Below are positions 43,146-52,372 of a stretch of DNA of 64,000 nt, one piece after another. Source of the DNA: Janibacter sp. A1S7 (GTDB taxonomy: Bacteria > Actinomycetota > Actinomycetes > Actinomycetales > Dermatophilaceae); the NCBI RefSeq assembly GCF_037198315.1, contig NZ_CP144913.1:2914001-2978000 (forward strand), read 5' to 3'. Each line of letters begins with the position of its first letter. Position 1 is the stretch's first letter. The position numbers and the translations under genes are program-made. The notes beneath the pieces are model-generated. The model worked only from the letters and a program-made list of their open reading frames with translations. It had not been told where the DNA came from and ran no database searches.

Positions 43146-44159
43146 TCAGCCGTAGATGCGTGCGATCGCCTGCCGCTGGCTGTCGGTCGTCATTCCGGCC
43201 AGCAGCTCCTCCCCGGCACGGACAGCGTTCGCCCTCTGGGTCTCGTCATCGAGCACGGCGAGCACGAGGTCGGCAGCCGCGCGAGGCGTGGGCGCGGACG
43301 GCAGCCCCGTGTCGGACAGGGCAGGTATGGGCCGGACGACAGCCGGGACTCGACACCACAGGGCATCAAGAAGGCTGATCGGGAATCCCTCGTAGATCGC
43401 GCTGTGCAGGTACACACCCGCGTGAGCGAGCGCATCTGCCAACTCCAACGGGGCCAACCACCCGGTGATCTCCACACCGGCGCCACGCAATCGCCGCGTG
43501 TGGTTGGAGTCGACCTCCCCGCCGATCCACCGGAAACGGACGGTGGGGTCACGGCGCCAGACCTCCTTCGCCGTCGACGCGAAGAAGCCCGGGTCCTTCT
43601 GGTCACTGATCCGTCCCGACATGACCACGACGCGGTCGTGCTCGCGCGGGATCTGGCCCCGGGGGACCGTGTCCGCGAGTGCGGACACGTTCGGCAGAAG
43701 TGTCCGACGCGCCTGCGGGGTGACGGTTGCCGCGATCTGGCTCTCTTCGGGGGAAAGGACAACCACATGATCCGTGTGGCGTCCGAGGACGCGCTCAGCG
43801 AGTGCGATGGCACGGCGACTTGGCCACCCGAGGTGCGGGTCACAGAGCTTGTAGCCGTGGGGCTGATAGACCGTGACGGGCGAACGGTCGAGCGCACGGG
43901 CGTAGACACCCGCCCAACTTGAGTGTGCGTGCACGATACTGGCGCCGGTCGTGGTCCGCACGTCCTCAACCGACCGCACCCGCGCCACGAACCCTCGAGG
44001 CAGCGCGGTGACCGTGTCGAACCCGTCGCTCGGGGACGCCTCGCCTGCCCACAGCAAGTGGTGACTGTGCTGGGGACTCAACCGGACGATGGTGTCGATG
44101 GCCCGAGCCACGCCGGTGGTGTAGCACTCCGTGACGTGCAGGATGCGGTGTCGCTTCAT
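43146..44159 (-). CDS. Glycosyltransferase family 4
   Basis: A 337-residue GT-B glycosyltransferase. The N-terminal domain starts RILHVTECYTTGVARAIDT, and SIVHAHSSWAG is a typical GT4 element. The C-terminal domain has VVMSGRISDQKDPGFF and AIYEGFPISLLDALWCRVP (the nucleotide-sugar E-x7-E region). It adds a sugar to the glycan made by this locus. ATG 44159 follows GGGAGGG; the frame to 44288 lacks domain content. It is transcribed away from the other glycan genes, and a 464-bp region separates the two. Confidence 0.88.
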   Translation of the reverse strand: MKRHRILHVTECYTTGVARAIDTIVRLSPQHSHHLLWAGEASPSDGFDTVTALPRGFVARVRSVEDVRTTTGASIVHAHSSWAGVYARALDRSPVTVYQPHGYKLCDPHLGWPSRRAIALAERVLGRHTDHVVVLSPEESQIAATVTPQARRTLLPNVSALADTVPRGQIPREHDRVVVMSGRISDQKDPGFFASTAKEVWRRDPTVRFRWIGGEVDSNHTRRLRGAGVEITGWLAPLELADALAHAGVYLHSAIYEGFPISLLDALWCRVPAVVRPIPALSDTGLPSAPTPRAAADLVLAVLDDETQRANAVRAGEELLAGMTTDSQRQAIARIYG

Positions 44160-44623
44160 CAGGCCCTCCCGGAGCCAAGACAGTGCGGTGCGGCACGTCT
44201 GCGAGGACTGGCTGTCCGGCTGACTACGCCGCCCTGCCTGCGGACGACAGCACCCAGGGCCCGAATCACGGTCTGTACGTCCCCCCACACGGACCCGGCT
44301 GCGTTGCGACCGTCGTGAACTGCGCCCTCCCCGGCCGGGAGTCGACCTTGTGGGAACGACCCGGCGCGATGAGGCTGGGGCGCGAGTACGCAGAACTCAG
44401 CGAACGCGGGCGCCCAGATTCCAACAGAATCGCGCGCGGCGGAGTCCGGATTCGACAGGCCACCCCCCATGACGCCCTTCCTATCATGACGCCGGCGAAT
44501 CAACTCCTGCCGTCAGTCGGGTGTGGTCTCCGACCGCGTGAGCACGACAGGACCTGGCGTGAAGCCACGCTCAGTCAGGGCTATCTCGGTTGTGGCCGGC
44601 CGTGATGTGCAACCATCGCCACC
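44160..44623. other. 464-bp divergent intergenic region of the glycan locus
   Basis: No convincing gene is found here; small open frames have no coding signal I trust. It must hold the divergent promoters of the glycosyltransferase gene (left) and the chain-length gene (right). TATCAT near 44483 resembles a -10 box, without a fitting -35. The region looks less GC-rich than the flanking chromosome. Confidence 0.5.
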
Positions 44624-45892
44624 ATGGCGGGAGAGTCCTCGATGCGAGAGTCAGGTGCGGGGTCGACGTTGCGGCGCGGACTGCGTCGGCACTGGCGGAT
44701 CGCCATGGCGGTGTTCATGACCTGGACCGCAGTTGCGACCTTCTACGTCCTGTCTCTGTCGCCGCAGTACGCCGCGGTGAGCGTGGTGTCCATCGTCCCG
44801 GACGGCCCCGAAGCCGCCAGCAGTGACTTCATCTCCGTCACCGCGTCACGATACGCAGTGGCGATGACCTCCACAGGACGATTGCAAGCCATCGCCCGAC
44901 AGACCGGGGTGTCTCCTGATGAGCTCGAGCAGTCCGTGACCATTGACACCACCGCCCCGAGCGCCAACCTTCGTGTGACGGCAACCTTCCCCGACCCGCA
45001 GATGTCGGTGAGCGTCGCGAACGCGGTGGCGGACAACGCCGTCAACCTCAGCCAGGACACTGATCAACTCTCGACCACCAAGGTGGCTCCGGCAGCGGTC
45101 CAGAACCCCTCGTTCGCTTCCTCTCGATGGGTGCTGTTCGCACTACTCCTGCTGGCCGGGGCAGCACTCGCCGCCTGGATCGCCTATCTGCGCCAGCGCC
45201 TCGAGCCCACCGTCCAGGACGAGGCGGATCTGGAGCGGGTGACTGGAGTGCGTTCACTGATGTCCATCGATGCGCGCGTGTCCACGCCGAACGACGCTGA
45301 CTCGCGGACCATCGCCATGCGGCAGGCTCAAGCCCTACAGCTCGCCCTGCCGCACGTGGTCGGGGGCTCCCTGCACCAGATCACTCTCGTGGGCGTGGGG
45401 ACGGCTCGCGGCACGGCGACCGCCGCTTACCTCCTCGCGAAGACGCTCGCTCGCGGGGAACGGGTGCTGCTCATCGACGAGGATGTCGACGCGACCCTGA
45501 GCGGGCTGGTCCATGACGTCACCCGCACACCCTTGAACGACGCCTTGAGTGCGGGACACGCGCCGCCGCTTCCCCCGCAAAGCCACACCGGGATGCAGCT
45601 CCTGGCCCAGCCGAAGACCGGTCAGAGCATCGATGTCCACGAAATCGACATCCGCACGTGGACTGACTTCCTCGAGGGCACAGCACAAGACTGGGACAAG
45701 GTGGTCCTGGCAACTCCGATCTTCGAGGCAGACGCCGAGTTCCGACAGCGCCCCCTCCCTTCGAGCAATGCTGTACTCGTCGTCCCCCGTGGCGCGAGCG
45801 AGGCCGCGGTGCGCGTTGCGGCGCGGCGGGTGCGCCTCATTCACGGGGACCTGCGTGGCTCCATGATTTTCGACGGACCGGCGGACTCGTGA
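44624..45892 (+). CDS. Wzz-like chain-length protein with degenerate BY-kinase domain
   Basis: A 422-residue protein: N-terminal cytoplasmic tail, helix (WRIAMAVFMTWTAVATFYVL), an extracytoplasmic Wzz-like domain (VVSIVPDGPEA to about residue 160), a second helix (WVLFALLLLAGAALAAWIAYL) and a cytoplasmic domain of about 230 residues with the fold order of bacterial tyrosine kinases. In the Walker A place the sequence is GVGTARGTATAA (257-268), without the lysine of GxxxGKT/S. LLIDEDVDATLSGL matches Walker A'. It is thus probably a pseudokinase or scaffold that sets glycan length. The stop overlaps the deacetylase start (GTGA). Confidence 0.78.
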   Translation: MAGESSMRESGAGSTLRRGLRRHWRIAMAVFMTWTAVATFYVLSLSPQYAAVSVVSIVPDGPEAASSDFISVTASRYAVAMTSTGRLQAIARQTGVSPDELEQSVTIDTTAPSANLRVTATFPDPQMSVSVANAVADNAVNLSQDTDQLSTTKVAPAAVQNPSFASSRWVLFALLLLAGAALAAWIAYLRQRLEPTVQDEADLERVTGVRSLMSIDARVSTPNDADSRTIAMRQAQALQLALPHVVGGSLHQITLVGVGTARGTATAAYLLAKTLARGERVLLIDEDVDATLSGLVHDVTRTPLNDALSAGHAPPLPPQSHTGMQLLAQPKTGQSIDVHEIDIRTWTDFLEGTAQDWDKVVLATPIFEADAEFRQRPLPSSNAVLVVPRGASEAAVRVAARRVRLIHGDLRGSMIFDGPADS

Positions 45893-46674
45893 TCGGGGCG
45901 CTCGGCGGGGGTCGGCAACCCGTCATCTTCATGTACCACGGCTTCTGCGAGAGCCGGCTCAGTAACGACCCCGAGAATCTCTTCGTCGAGGTGAGTGCGC
46001 TCCAAGCGCAGATGCGCTTTCTCCTCGATCGCGGTTGGACGCCCCTGACGCTGGACCAGTGGCTCGACGTGCGTGCCGGACTGCGGCCGCGGCCGCCGAA
46101 GAGCTTCCTGCTGACCATCGACGATGCATTCGTCAGCGTGGCCGACCTGGCCCTTCCCGTCCTGGCCCGTCTCGGGGTCCCGTGCGTACTCTTCGTGCCC
46201 GTGGGCCTGACGGGCCGGACCGCCGAGTGGCTTCCCGACCCACCCGATGTTCCGATCCTCAGCCGCGAACGACTCCTCGCGCTGGATGGTTCTTTGGTGG
46301 ACTTGGGCGTGCACGGCTGGGACCACACACCCATGTCGCGGTCCGACACGCACGGCCTGTCATTGCAGGTGGAGCGCAGTCGGGAAGAACTGGCCTCCGT
46401 CACGGATCGGCCACCACGCGCCTTCGCCTACCCCTTCGGCGATCACGACGAGCAGGCTCGCGCTGCGGTCGCGGGCGCAGGCTTCGACGTCGCCTTCTCC
46501 GTCTTCGACGATGTCGGCACCATGGCCGTCTCCCGGGTCGACGTCAACGCCACGGACACCGTGCGCTCATTCCGTGTCAAGACGCTCCCGGGCTACCGTC
46601 GTCTGTGGCGGATGGCCCAGCACGTCGCCTTCGCTCGACGGTTGCTACGGGTCGCCCTGACCCGGGGCCAGTGA
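45889..46674 (+). CDS. Polysaccharide deacetylase (NodB/CE4 domain)
   Basis: A 261-residue deacetylase. The NodB catalytic motif TFDDG appears as TIDDAF (about residues 77-82); HGWDH provides the two metal-binding histidines, and RAFAYPFGDHD is the third motif. It removes acetyl (or N-acetyl) groups from the glycan made by the locus. There is no signal peptide, so it may act on lipid-linked intermediates in the cytoplasm or be unusual in export. The start GTG overlaps the upstream stop (GTGA). The polymerase gene begins 3 bp after its stop. Confidence 0.88.
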   Translation: MIGALGGGRQPVIFMYHGFCESRLSNDPENLFVEVSALQAQMRFLLDRGWTPLTLDQWLDVRAGLRPRPPKSFLLTIDDAFVSVADLALPVLARLGVPCVLFVPVGLTGRTAEWLPDPPDVPILSRERLLALDGSLVDLGVHGWDHTPMSRSDTHGLSLQVERSREELASVTDRPPRAFAYPFGDHDEQARAAVAGAGFDVAFSVFDDVGTMAVSRVDVNATDTVRSFRVKTLPGYRRLWRMAQHVAFARRLLRVALTRGQ

Positions 46675-46677
46675 GTC

Positions 46678-47964
46678 GTGACGAAGGACAGCGGCCGGTC
46701 GGCGCTGGACGTCGCTGCGCTCGGGGTCATGGCCCTCACGGTCGGGTCCCTGCCCGTGGGCAACGTCAGCGTCGGCCCACTTCAGCTGATTCAGGTGATG
46801 ACAGCATTGGCGGTCCTCACGACGTTGACCGTCTCCGTGATCCAACTCCGGCTGCCGCTGCTCCCGTGGCCAGTTGGGCTCCCTCTGGGCGCCATGGGAG
46901 TCTCCGCGGCGCTGGCGACGTCGGGCACGCCCGTCCCGGACGTCAGCCTCCGCATCAACGCCGCCTTCGCGGTCGGCGCGCTTCTCGTTGCGGCCATGTG
47001 GATCGTCGTCGACCGGGCATCGCACCTGATGCTGCTCGCACGAGTGCTCGTCGTCGCAGGCGCCGTGGTCGGTGTCATGTCAGCGACGAGTGTTGATGAG
47101 CTGACCACTGCTGCCGGCGGCGCCATCGTGCGGGGTCGCGCAGTGGGGGTCTTCGCGCAACCCAACGAGCTGGGGGTCTTCACCGCGATGCTGCTGCCCG
47201 TGGCGATTGCCCTGGCCCTCGCCCGGTCCGGCCGTCAACGCCTGGTCGCCAGCCTGGGTGCCGCCTCCCTTGCCTCCGCCCTGGTCCTGACCCTGTCCCG
47301 CGGCGCATGGTTCGGCGCCGCCGTGGGCGTTCTCGTCCTGCTGATGCAGCTGCCCGACCGCCGGCGCACCGCGGGAACGCTGGCGGCAGGGCTCGCCGCG
47401 ATGGGTGCCGCTGCGTGGCTGGTGGCGCCCCCGGCCCTCGCCACCGTCGTGGACCAGCGGATCTCCTCGATCTCTTCCGGACCGTCGGAGAACCCCTACG
47501 ACGAGCGCAGTGAGATCTACGCGGAGGCCTCGCGCCAGTTCACGGACGCACCGCTCACCGGGCACGGCCCCGGGGCGTTCACCAAGACCGCGCACCGCCT
47601 CACTCAGGACGGCTACGACCTCGACATCGTCCATGCCCACTCCCTCCCGCTCGTCGTCATCACCGAGTACGGCCTGATCGGCGCGCTCTGCGGGATCGCG
47701 CTGGCCTTGGGTCTGGTCCATCTGTTGTACCGGGCCTGGTGGCAGCGACGGGACCACGTCACCGGAGTCGAGCGTGAGGTGGCGATCGTGGCAGCGGGCC
47801 TCTTTGCGGGGCTGGTGGCGGTCCTCGCCCACGGCATGGTGGACTACCCTTTGCGCAATCCCGTCGCGGGGACGACGGCGTGGTTGCTTCTCGCACTTGC
47901 CGTCGCGAGCGTTCGGTGTGCCCGCCGCACGTCCGCGACACCTGCCCGGGAGGACGACGCATGA
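46678..47964 (+). CDS. O-antigen ligase/polymerase family (Wzy-like) membrane protein
   Basis: A 428-residue multi-spanning protein (about 11 helices) with the Wzy_C-type region: VFAQPNELGVF, then TLSRGAWFGA and a large extracytoplasmic loop with PLTGHGPGAFTKTAHRL. It most likely polymerises oligosaccharide repeat units on the outer face of the membrane. GTG 46678 is supported by its position 3 bp after the preceding stop. The stop overlaps the start of the next glycosyltransferase (ATGA). Confidence 0.88.
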   Translation: MTKDSGRSALDVAALGVMALTVGSLPVGNVSVGPLQLIQVMTALAVLTTLTVSVIQLRLPLLPWPVGLPLGAMGVSAALATSGTPVPDVSLRINAAFAVGALLVAAMWIVVDRASHLMLLARVLVVAGAVVGVMSATSVDELTTAAGGAIVRGRAVGVFAQPNELGVFTAMLLPVAIALALARSGRQRLVASLGAASLASALVLTLSRGAWFGAAVGVLVLLMQLPDRRRTAGTLAAGLAAMGAAAWLVAPPALATVVDQRISSISSGPSENPYDERSEIYAEASRQFTDAPLTGHGPGAFTKTAHRLTQDGYDLDIVHAHSLPLVVITEYGLIGALCGIALALGLVHLLYRAWWQRRDHVTGVEREVAIVAAGLFAGLVAVLAHGMVDYPLRNPVAGTTAWLLLALAVASVRCARRTSATPAREDDA

Positions 47965-50072
47965 CGAGCACCACCCGACCGCTGCGCTGTGCCATCGTGA
48001 CGGCCTACGGGGGGCTGGGCGGATCGGAGCGGTGGCTGCTCTCGGTCCTCACCACCACCCGACGGCTCGACGCACGCGTCGTCATGCTTCAGGACGGCCC
48101 GCTGCGCTCACGCCTCATCGACCTCGGGATCGACGTGACGGTGCTGCCAACCGGGCCATCCGGTGGGGACATCGCACGGTCGATCAGGGCACTGACGGCC
48201 TACCTCAGAGAGCCCGACCCAGAGGTGGTCTTGGCGAATGGTGTCAAGGCTGCGGCAGCAGCAGTCCCCGCCGCTCGCATCACGGGCGTCCCGGTCGTCT
48301 GGGCCAAGCACGACTTCTCCTTCGACTCCGCACTCGGGCCCTTGTTGGCGCGGCTGAGCGATGCCGTCCTCGCCACCTCGGAGGCAGTAGGACAGGCGGC
48401 GCCGGCCAGCAAGGTCGTCCTGGTCCCGCCCCCGCGCCCGCCCTTGGACGTGCTCGACCGAACTGCGGCCCGGGAGCGCTGGCGGAAGCGCGGGACGCCA
48501 CTTCCCCACGGTCCGGTGCTGGCCATGGTGGGGCGCATCGTGGGCTACAAGGGCATCGACACCGCAGTCCGGTCCTTGCCGGAGGCGCCGGGTTGGCATC
48601 TCGTCGTGGTTGGCACCCCAGCCGATTCAGAGCCGGAAGAGACCCATCGGCTGGCTCGCCTTGCCGCCTCGCTGGGCGTATCCGATCGAGTGATGTTCGT
48701 CGGCGAGATGGAGGACGTCGCTGGCGCCCTGCGTGCGGTCGACGCTGTCGCGGTGCTCACCCGACGTGCCGGCCACGTCGGGCGGGAGGGATACTCGATG
48801 GTCGGTCTGGAAGCCTTGGCAGCGCGCGTGCCGCTCATTGGCGCACAGGGCAACCCCGAGGTGGTTCGCATGGCCACCGCGGGTGGGGTCGTCGTCCCCG
48901 TGGACGATCCGCGCGCCGTCGCGGCCGCCCTCTGCGACCTGCGGCCCGGGGAGCCGGCATCATCGGCGGGACACCGCCTGATCCAAGAGCATCCGGATGC
49001 GGCCCAGGTCGCGGGGCAGGTGGCGGAGCTACTTGCGCACGTCGCCCTCAGGCCGGGCGCAGGCCTCTCGGGTCCGCCGATGACCGTGCTCACCTGCTTC
49101 CGGAACGAGGCGGGCCACATCGACGGTGTCGTCTCGGCGGTCATGCGTCAGCTGCGCGTCGACGACGAGTATCTGCTCGTCGACGACCAGTCGGAAGACG
49201 GCACGGCCGCAGAACTTCGGGCATGGGCGACTCGAGACCACCGGATCAAGGTCCTTCGCGGTCCCGGCATCAACCTGTCAGCCGCACGGAATCACGGATT
49301 CGAGCACGCCAGCAGCTCCTACGTCGCGTGCACGGACGCAGGTGTGCTCCCGCACGAGGACTGGTTGGACACTTTGCGCGCGGCATTCGCGGAGCCGGGC
49401 GACGTGGACCTGGTGGTCGGCAGCTTCGACGTCGACGACGGATCACCGAGCAAGGCCGCCTCACGCCTGGCGCTCTTTCCCGATCCGGAGCACACACGAC
49501 GACGCACTCCGCTGCGTCGCGTGCGCGCACGGCTGCGAGGCGGCCAATTCCGGGCGGACCGACTTGACGGCCGCTCGATGGCCTGCAGCCTCGAGGCCTG
49601 GCGACGTGCCGGAGGGTTCGACGAGACGTTGTCGAGCTCCGAGGACGCGATCTTCGGCTATGCCGTTCGCGACTCCGGCGGTAGGTCCGTGCTCTCCCTC
49701 GCCGCGCGAGTGACGTGGGAACAGCCCGACTCCCTGCTCGAGATGATGACGACCTTTCGCAAGTACGGCTACTGGGGTGGCCGCGCCGGCTCGACCCCGC
49801 TGATCGCCAAGGACATGTCGCGGGTCGCCGCCATGATGCTCGCCCTCGGTCTTGCCACGGCGGGTGGCACGCCTGGACGCCGTGTTGCAGCACTGGGCGC
49901 CACCGGATACCTGGGTTTGCCCGTGACGATGGCGATCGCCGCTGGCGCGTCGCCAGGAGTCATCGCCCGTATGCCTTTCCTGCTGCTGCTCAAGGACTCA
50001 GCCAAGGCGGCCGGATGCACTCACGGACTCGTTGACCGCGCTCGAGCCCACGTCCGCGGTATGACAAGGTGA
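47961..50072 (+). CDS. Bifunctional glycosyltransferase (GT4-GT2 fusion)
   Basis: A 703-residue protein of two glycosyltransferase domains. Residues 1-370 are a GT4 domain (IVTAYGGLGGSERWLLSV; AMVGRIVGYKGIDTAV; GREGYSMVGLEALAARVPLI). Residues 374-700 are a GT2 domain (MTVLTCFRNEAGHID; LLVDDQSEDGT; VACTDAGVLP as DXD; FDETLSSSEDAIFGYAVR). The fusion would add two sugars or act on two consecutive steps. ATG 47961 overlaps the polymerase stop (ATGA). An internal ATG at 49080 (residue 374) could also produce a separate GT2 protein. The downstream flippase overlaps by GTGA. Confidence 0.88.
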   Translation: MTSTTRPLRCAIVTAYGGLGGSERWLLSVLTTTRRLDARVVMLQDGPLRSRLIDLGIDVTVLPTGPSGGDIARSIRALTAYLREPDPEVVLANGVKAAAAAVPAARITGVPVVWAKHDFSFDSALGPLLARLSDAVLATSEAVGQAAPASKVVLVPPPRPPLDVLDRTAARERWRKRGTPLPHGPVLAMVGRIVGYKGIDTAVRSLPEAPGWHLVVVGTPADSEPEETHRLARLAASLGVSDRVMFVGEMEDVAGALRAVDAVAVLTRRAGHVGREGYSMVGLEALAARVPLIGAQGNPEVVRMATAGGVVVPVDDPRAVAAALCDLRPGEPASSAGHRLIQEHPDAAQVAGQVAELLAHVALRPGAGLSGPPMTVLTCFRNEAGHIDGVVSAVMRQLRVDDEYLLVDDQSEDGTAAELRAWATRDHRIKVLRGPGINLSAARNHGFEHASSSYVACTDAGVLPHEDWLDTLRAAFAEPGDVDLVVGSFDVDDGSPSKAASRLALFPDPEHTRRRTPLRRVRARLRGGQFRADRLDGRSMACSLEAWRRAGGFDETLSSSEDAIFGYAVRDSGGRSVLSLAARVTWEQPDSLLEMMTTFRKYGYWGGRAGSTPLIAKDMSRVAAMMLALGLATAGGTPGRRVAALGATGYLGLPVTMAIAAGASPGVIARMPFLLLLKDSAKAAGCTHGLVDRARAHVRGMTR

Positions 50073-51520
50073 CCCCGGCCGTCGGTTCGGTAGGCGACGC
50101 CAGCCGGAGAACGGCTCGGGGCGCCGCGGTCCGCGGCGTCGCCGAGGTCGGCGGCAAGGTGGCAACACTGGCATGGACAGTGGTCGCGGCACGGATGCTC
50201 ACTGCCACCGACTTCGGTGTCGTCTCCTTCGGGCTGGCCACGATGCTCTTGGTGAGCACTCTCCCCGCATGGGGTTTCGACGCGGGAGTGATCCGTCGTG
50301 GCGCCGCCGAACCGGAGCACCTCGACACCATCTACTCGGCCACGCAGTGGTGGAAGACAGCCTTGGCCGTCCCCGTGATGATCGTCACCGCCGTGGTGAT
50401 GGTCCTCGGTCACGACGATGTCGTCGCCCGCCTGACGGTGCTCCTCATCCTCGTGGCGCTGCTGCCAGAGGTGTGGAGCAAGACCGTGCGCTCGGCCTCC
50501 TCTGCGCGGCAGCGCGCGCGCGACGTGTCCTCGGCCCTGCTCGCGCAACGCGTGGTCACCGCGCTGCTCATCGTGGCGGTACTCGCCGCAGGCGGGGGTA
50601 GCGCGGCCGTTGCCGGCGCCTTCCTCTGCGGAACGCTCATCGGGTGGGCAGCACACGTGGTCGCGCTGCGCAGGGTCGGTCTGGTCCGAACCCCCGGGCT
50701 CCCCACGCGAGATGATCTGGCACGGGCGGCAAGGGGCACGTGGCTCATCGGCCTCAACGGTCTGCTGCTGATGCTCCTGATGCGTGTGGACATGATCTTC
50801 CTCGGTGGGATGCAGGGCGCGGCGGCCGTCGCCGTGTACGCCATTGCCTACCGACTCCTCGAGACCGTCCTCTTCGTCACCTACGCAGTGAACCAAGCCG
50901 TATTCCCGGTGCTCAGCGCAACCAGGGACCTCGACCGATGGCGTCGGGGGTATGAGCGCTCACTCTCGGTGGCAGCATTCGTCTACCTCCCTTTCGTGGC
51001 GGTCTGCGTGACCGACGGCCCTGCGGTGATCGGACTGCTCTTCGGCGAGCGCTACCGCACCGAGAGTGGGCTGATCCTGCTGTGGTTGGCTCCGTCGGCG
51101 CTCTTCTTCGCCGCTGCCTTCTTCGCCTCCACGCTGCTCATGGCCATGGAGCGTCCGCTTCCCATGCTCCTGGCCACGGCAGTGGCGGCCGCCGTCAATC
51201 TTGCGCTCAATGCCGCGCTCATTCCCCAGTGGTCAGGGGTGGGGGCCGCCGTCGCCACGACGGTCGCGTTCGGCGTGCAGGCCGTGGGCGTGCACTTCGC
51301 CATCCGCAGCACCGGGGTCGCACCGCGCCTCCTGGGTCCCGTCCTCCCCGCTCTGGTGGCGAGTCTGGCGCTCGCCCTCGGGCTGTGGCTCGCCCCCTGG
51401 CCGCTGCTCGTCGAACTCGTGGTCGGGGCGGCCTTCTACATCGCCCTGTGGCTGATCGTCGTCAAACGGGTCGACCCCGTGCAGCGCGACGTCCTCATCG
51501 GCCTCGTGAAGAGGACCTAG
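50069..51520 (+). CDS. Polysaccharide flippase (Wzx-like, MATE/MOP superfamily)
   Basis: A 483-residue multi-spanning protein with about 12-14 helices. The N-terminal GAAVRGVAEVGGKVATLAW and TDFGVVSFGLATML are typical of oligosaccharide flippases. It moves lipid-linked repeat units across the cytoplasmic membrane for polymerisation. GTG 50069 overlaps the preceding stop (GTGA). It is the last plus-strand gene of the locus and converges with the phosphotransferase-like gene, 9 bp apart. Confidence 0.88.
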   Translation: MTPAVGSVGDASRRTARGAAVRGVAEVGGKVATLAWTVVAARMLTATDFGVVSFGLATMLLVSTLPAWGFDAGVIRRGAAEPEHLDTIYSATQWWKTALAVPVMIVTAVVMVLGHDDVVARLTVLLILVALLPEVWSKTVRSASSARQRARDVSSALLAQRVVTALLIVAVLAAGGGSAAVAGAFLCGTLIGWAAHVVALRRVGLVRTPGLPTRDDLARAARGTWLIGLNGLLLMLLMRVDMIFLGGMQGAAAVAVYAIAYRLLETVLFVTYAVNQAVFPVLSATRDLDRWRRGYERSLSVAAFVYLPFVAVCVTDGPAVIGLLFGERYRTESGLILLWLAPSALFFAAAFFASTLLMAMERPLPMLLATAVAAAVNLALNAALIPQWSGVGAAVATTVAFGVQAVGVHFAIRSTGVAPRLLGPVLPALVASLALALGLWLAPWPLLVELVVGAAFYIALWLIVVKRVDPVQRDVLIGLVKRT

Positions 51521-51529
51521 TACCAAGGC

Positions 51530-52372
51530 TCAGGAGGGCCGAGGGCTGAACCGAGCGTGGGCGATCTCGTCCGCCCATCGCGCTGCTTCCAGCCAACGCC
51601 TGCGCACCGCATCCTTGCGCTCGCGGCTGACCACCAAGGGTTCCGCGGTGAGCTGATCGGCATAGTGCCGTAGTGACAGCCACCGCAGTTGGGTGGCGAT
51701 GGAGTACAGGTCCGACGTCCGTGCCCTGCCCAGGATGCACTCGATCGCGTAGCCGGCATCCTCATCGCGTGCGAGGGTCGTGGCGAACCGAATCTCGTCC
51801 GAGAACCGGGGGCCGACCCCGGCGTGCTCCCAGTCGATGATGGTTGCCGAATGCTGATCCACCAGGAGCACGTTGCTGTCGTACAGATCGCCGTGCACTG
51901 CGGTGTCGACGGGAAGATCGTGCGCAGCGCCGCGCTCCCGCATGAACTGGGCCGGTGAGATCCCCGCCCGCCACAACTGCCCGGCCCGCAGCACTCTCCC
52001 GCGCGCTGGTGCCCGCCACCCCGACGTCGATTCCGAGGAGACCATGGGAGTGGCAGCGGCAACCCGACGAGCGATCTCCAGCCCTGCCTCCACGAAGCCG
52101 CGTCCCTGCTGCGGAAGGCTGGTGACGTCCTCGCTCACGAGCCATGCGCCGGCGGGGTCGTGGCTGAGGATGCTCGGCACCCGAATGCCGTGTCGATCGG
52201 CCCACGCTCGACCCTGCACCTCGAGTCGGTTGCGTCGGCGCCCCTCGTCGTCAACGCCGACGCGCACTCGGACGCGACCCGGGTGATCCAGGACGACTTC
52301 AACCGTCTGCGCGTCACGCTCCACGGGACGCCCTCCCCCGGGGCCGGACCGGGCACCCTTGGCCGCCATCAC
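51530..52372 (-). CDS. Phosphotransferase family protein (APH/choline-kinase fold)
   Basis: A 280-residue kinase-like protein with the aminoglycoside-phosphotransferase fold. The catalytic loop AVHGDLYDSNVLLVD (Asp, Asn) and IIDWEHAG (metal Asp) are intact, so it can probably transfer phosphate from ATP. The N-terminal nucleotide-binding lobe is short. Position in the glycan locus suggests phosphorylation of a sugar or small alcohol precursor rather than drug resistance. Start ATG 52372 overlaps the GNAT gene stop (ATGA-type). Confidence 0.75.
   Translation of the reverse strand: MMAAKGARSGPGGGRPVERDAQTVEVVLDHPGRVRVRVGVDDEGRRRNRLEVQGRAWADRHGIRVPSILSHDPAGAWLVSEDVTSLPQQGRGFVEAGLEIARRVAAATPMVSSESTSGWRAPARGRVLRAGQLWRAGISPAQFMRERGAAHDLPVDTAVHGDLYDSNVLLVDQHSATIIDWEHAGVGPRFSDEIRFATTLARDEDAGYAIECILGRARTSDLYSIATQLRWLSLRHYADQLTAEPLVVSRERKDAVRRRWLEAARWADEIAHARFSPRPS

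Noticed and set aside
51530..52372. An aminoglycoside resistance gene
   Set aside because: The fold motifs fit many kinases. The location in a glycan locus argues for a metabolic role.
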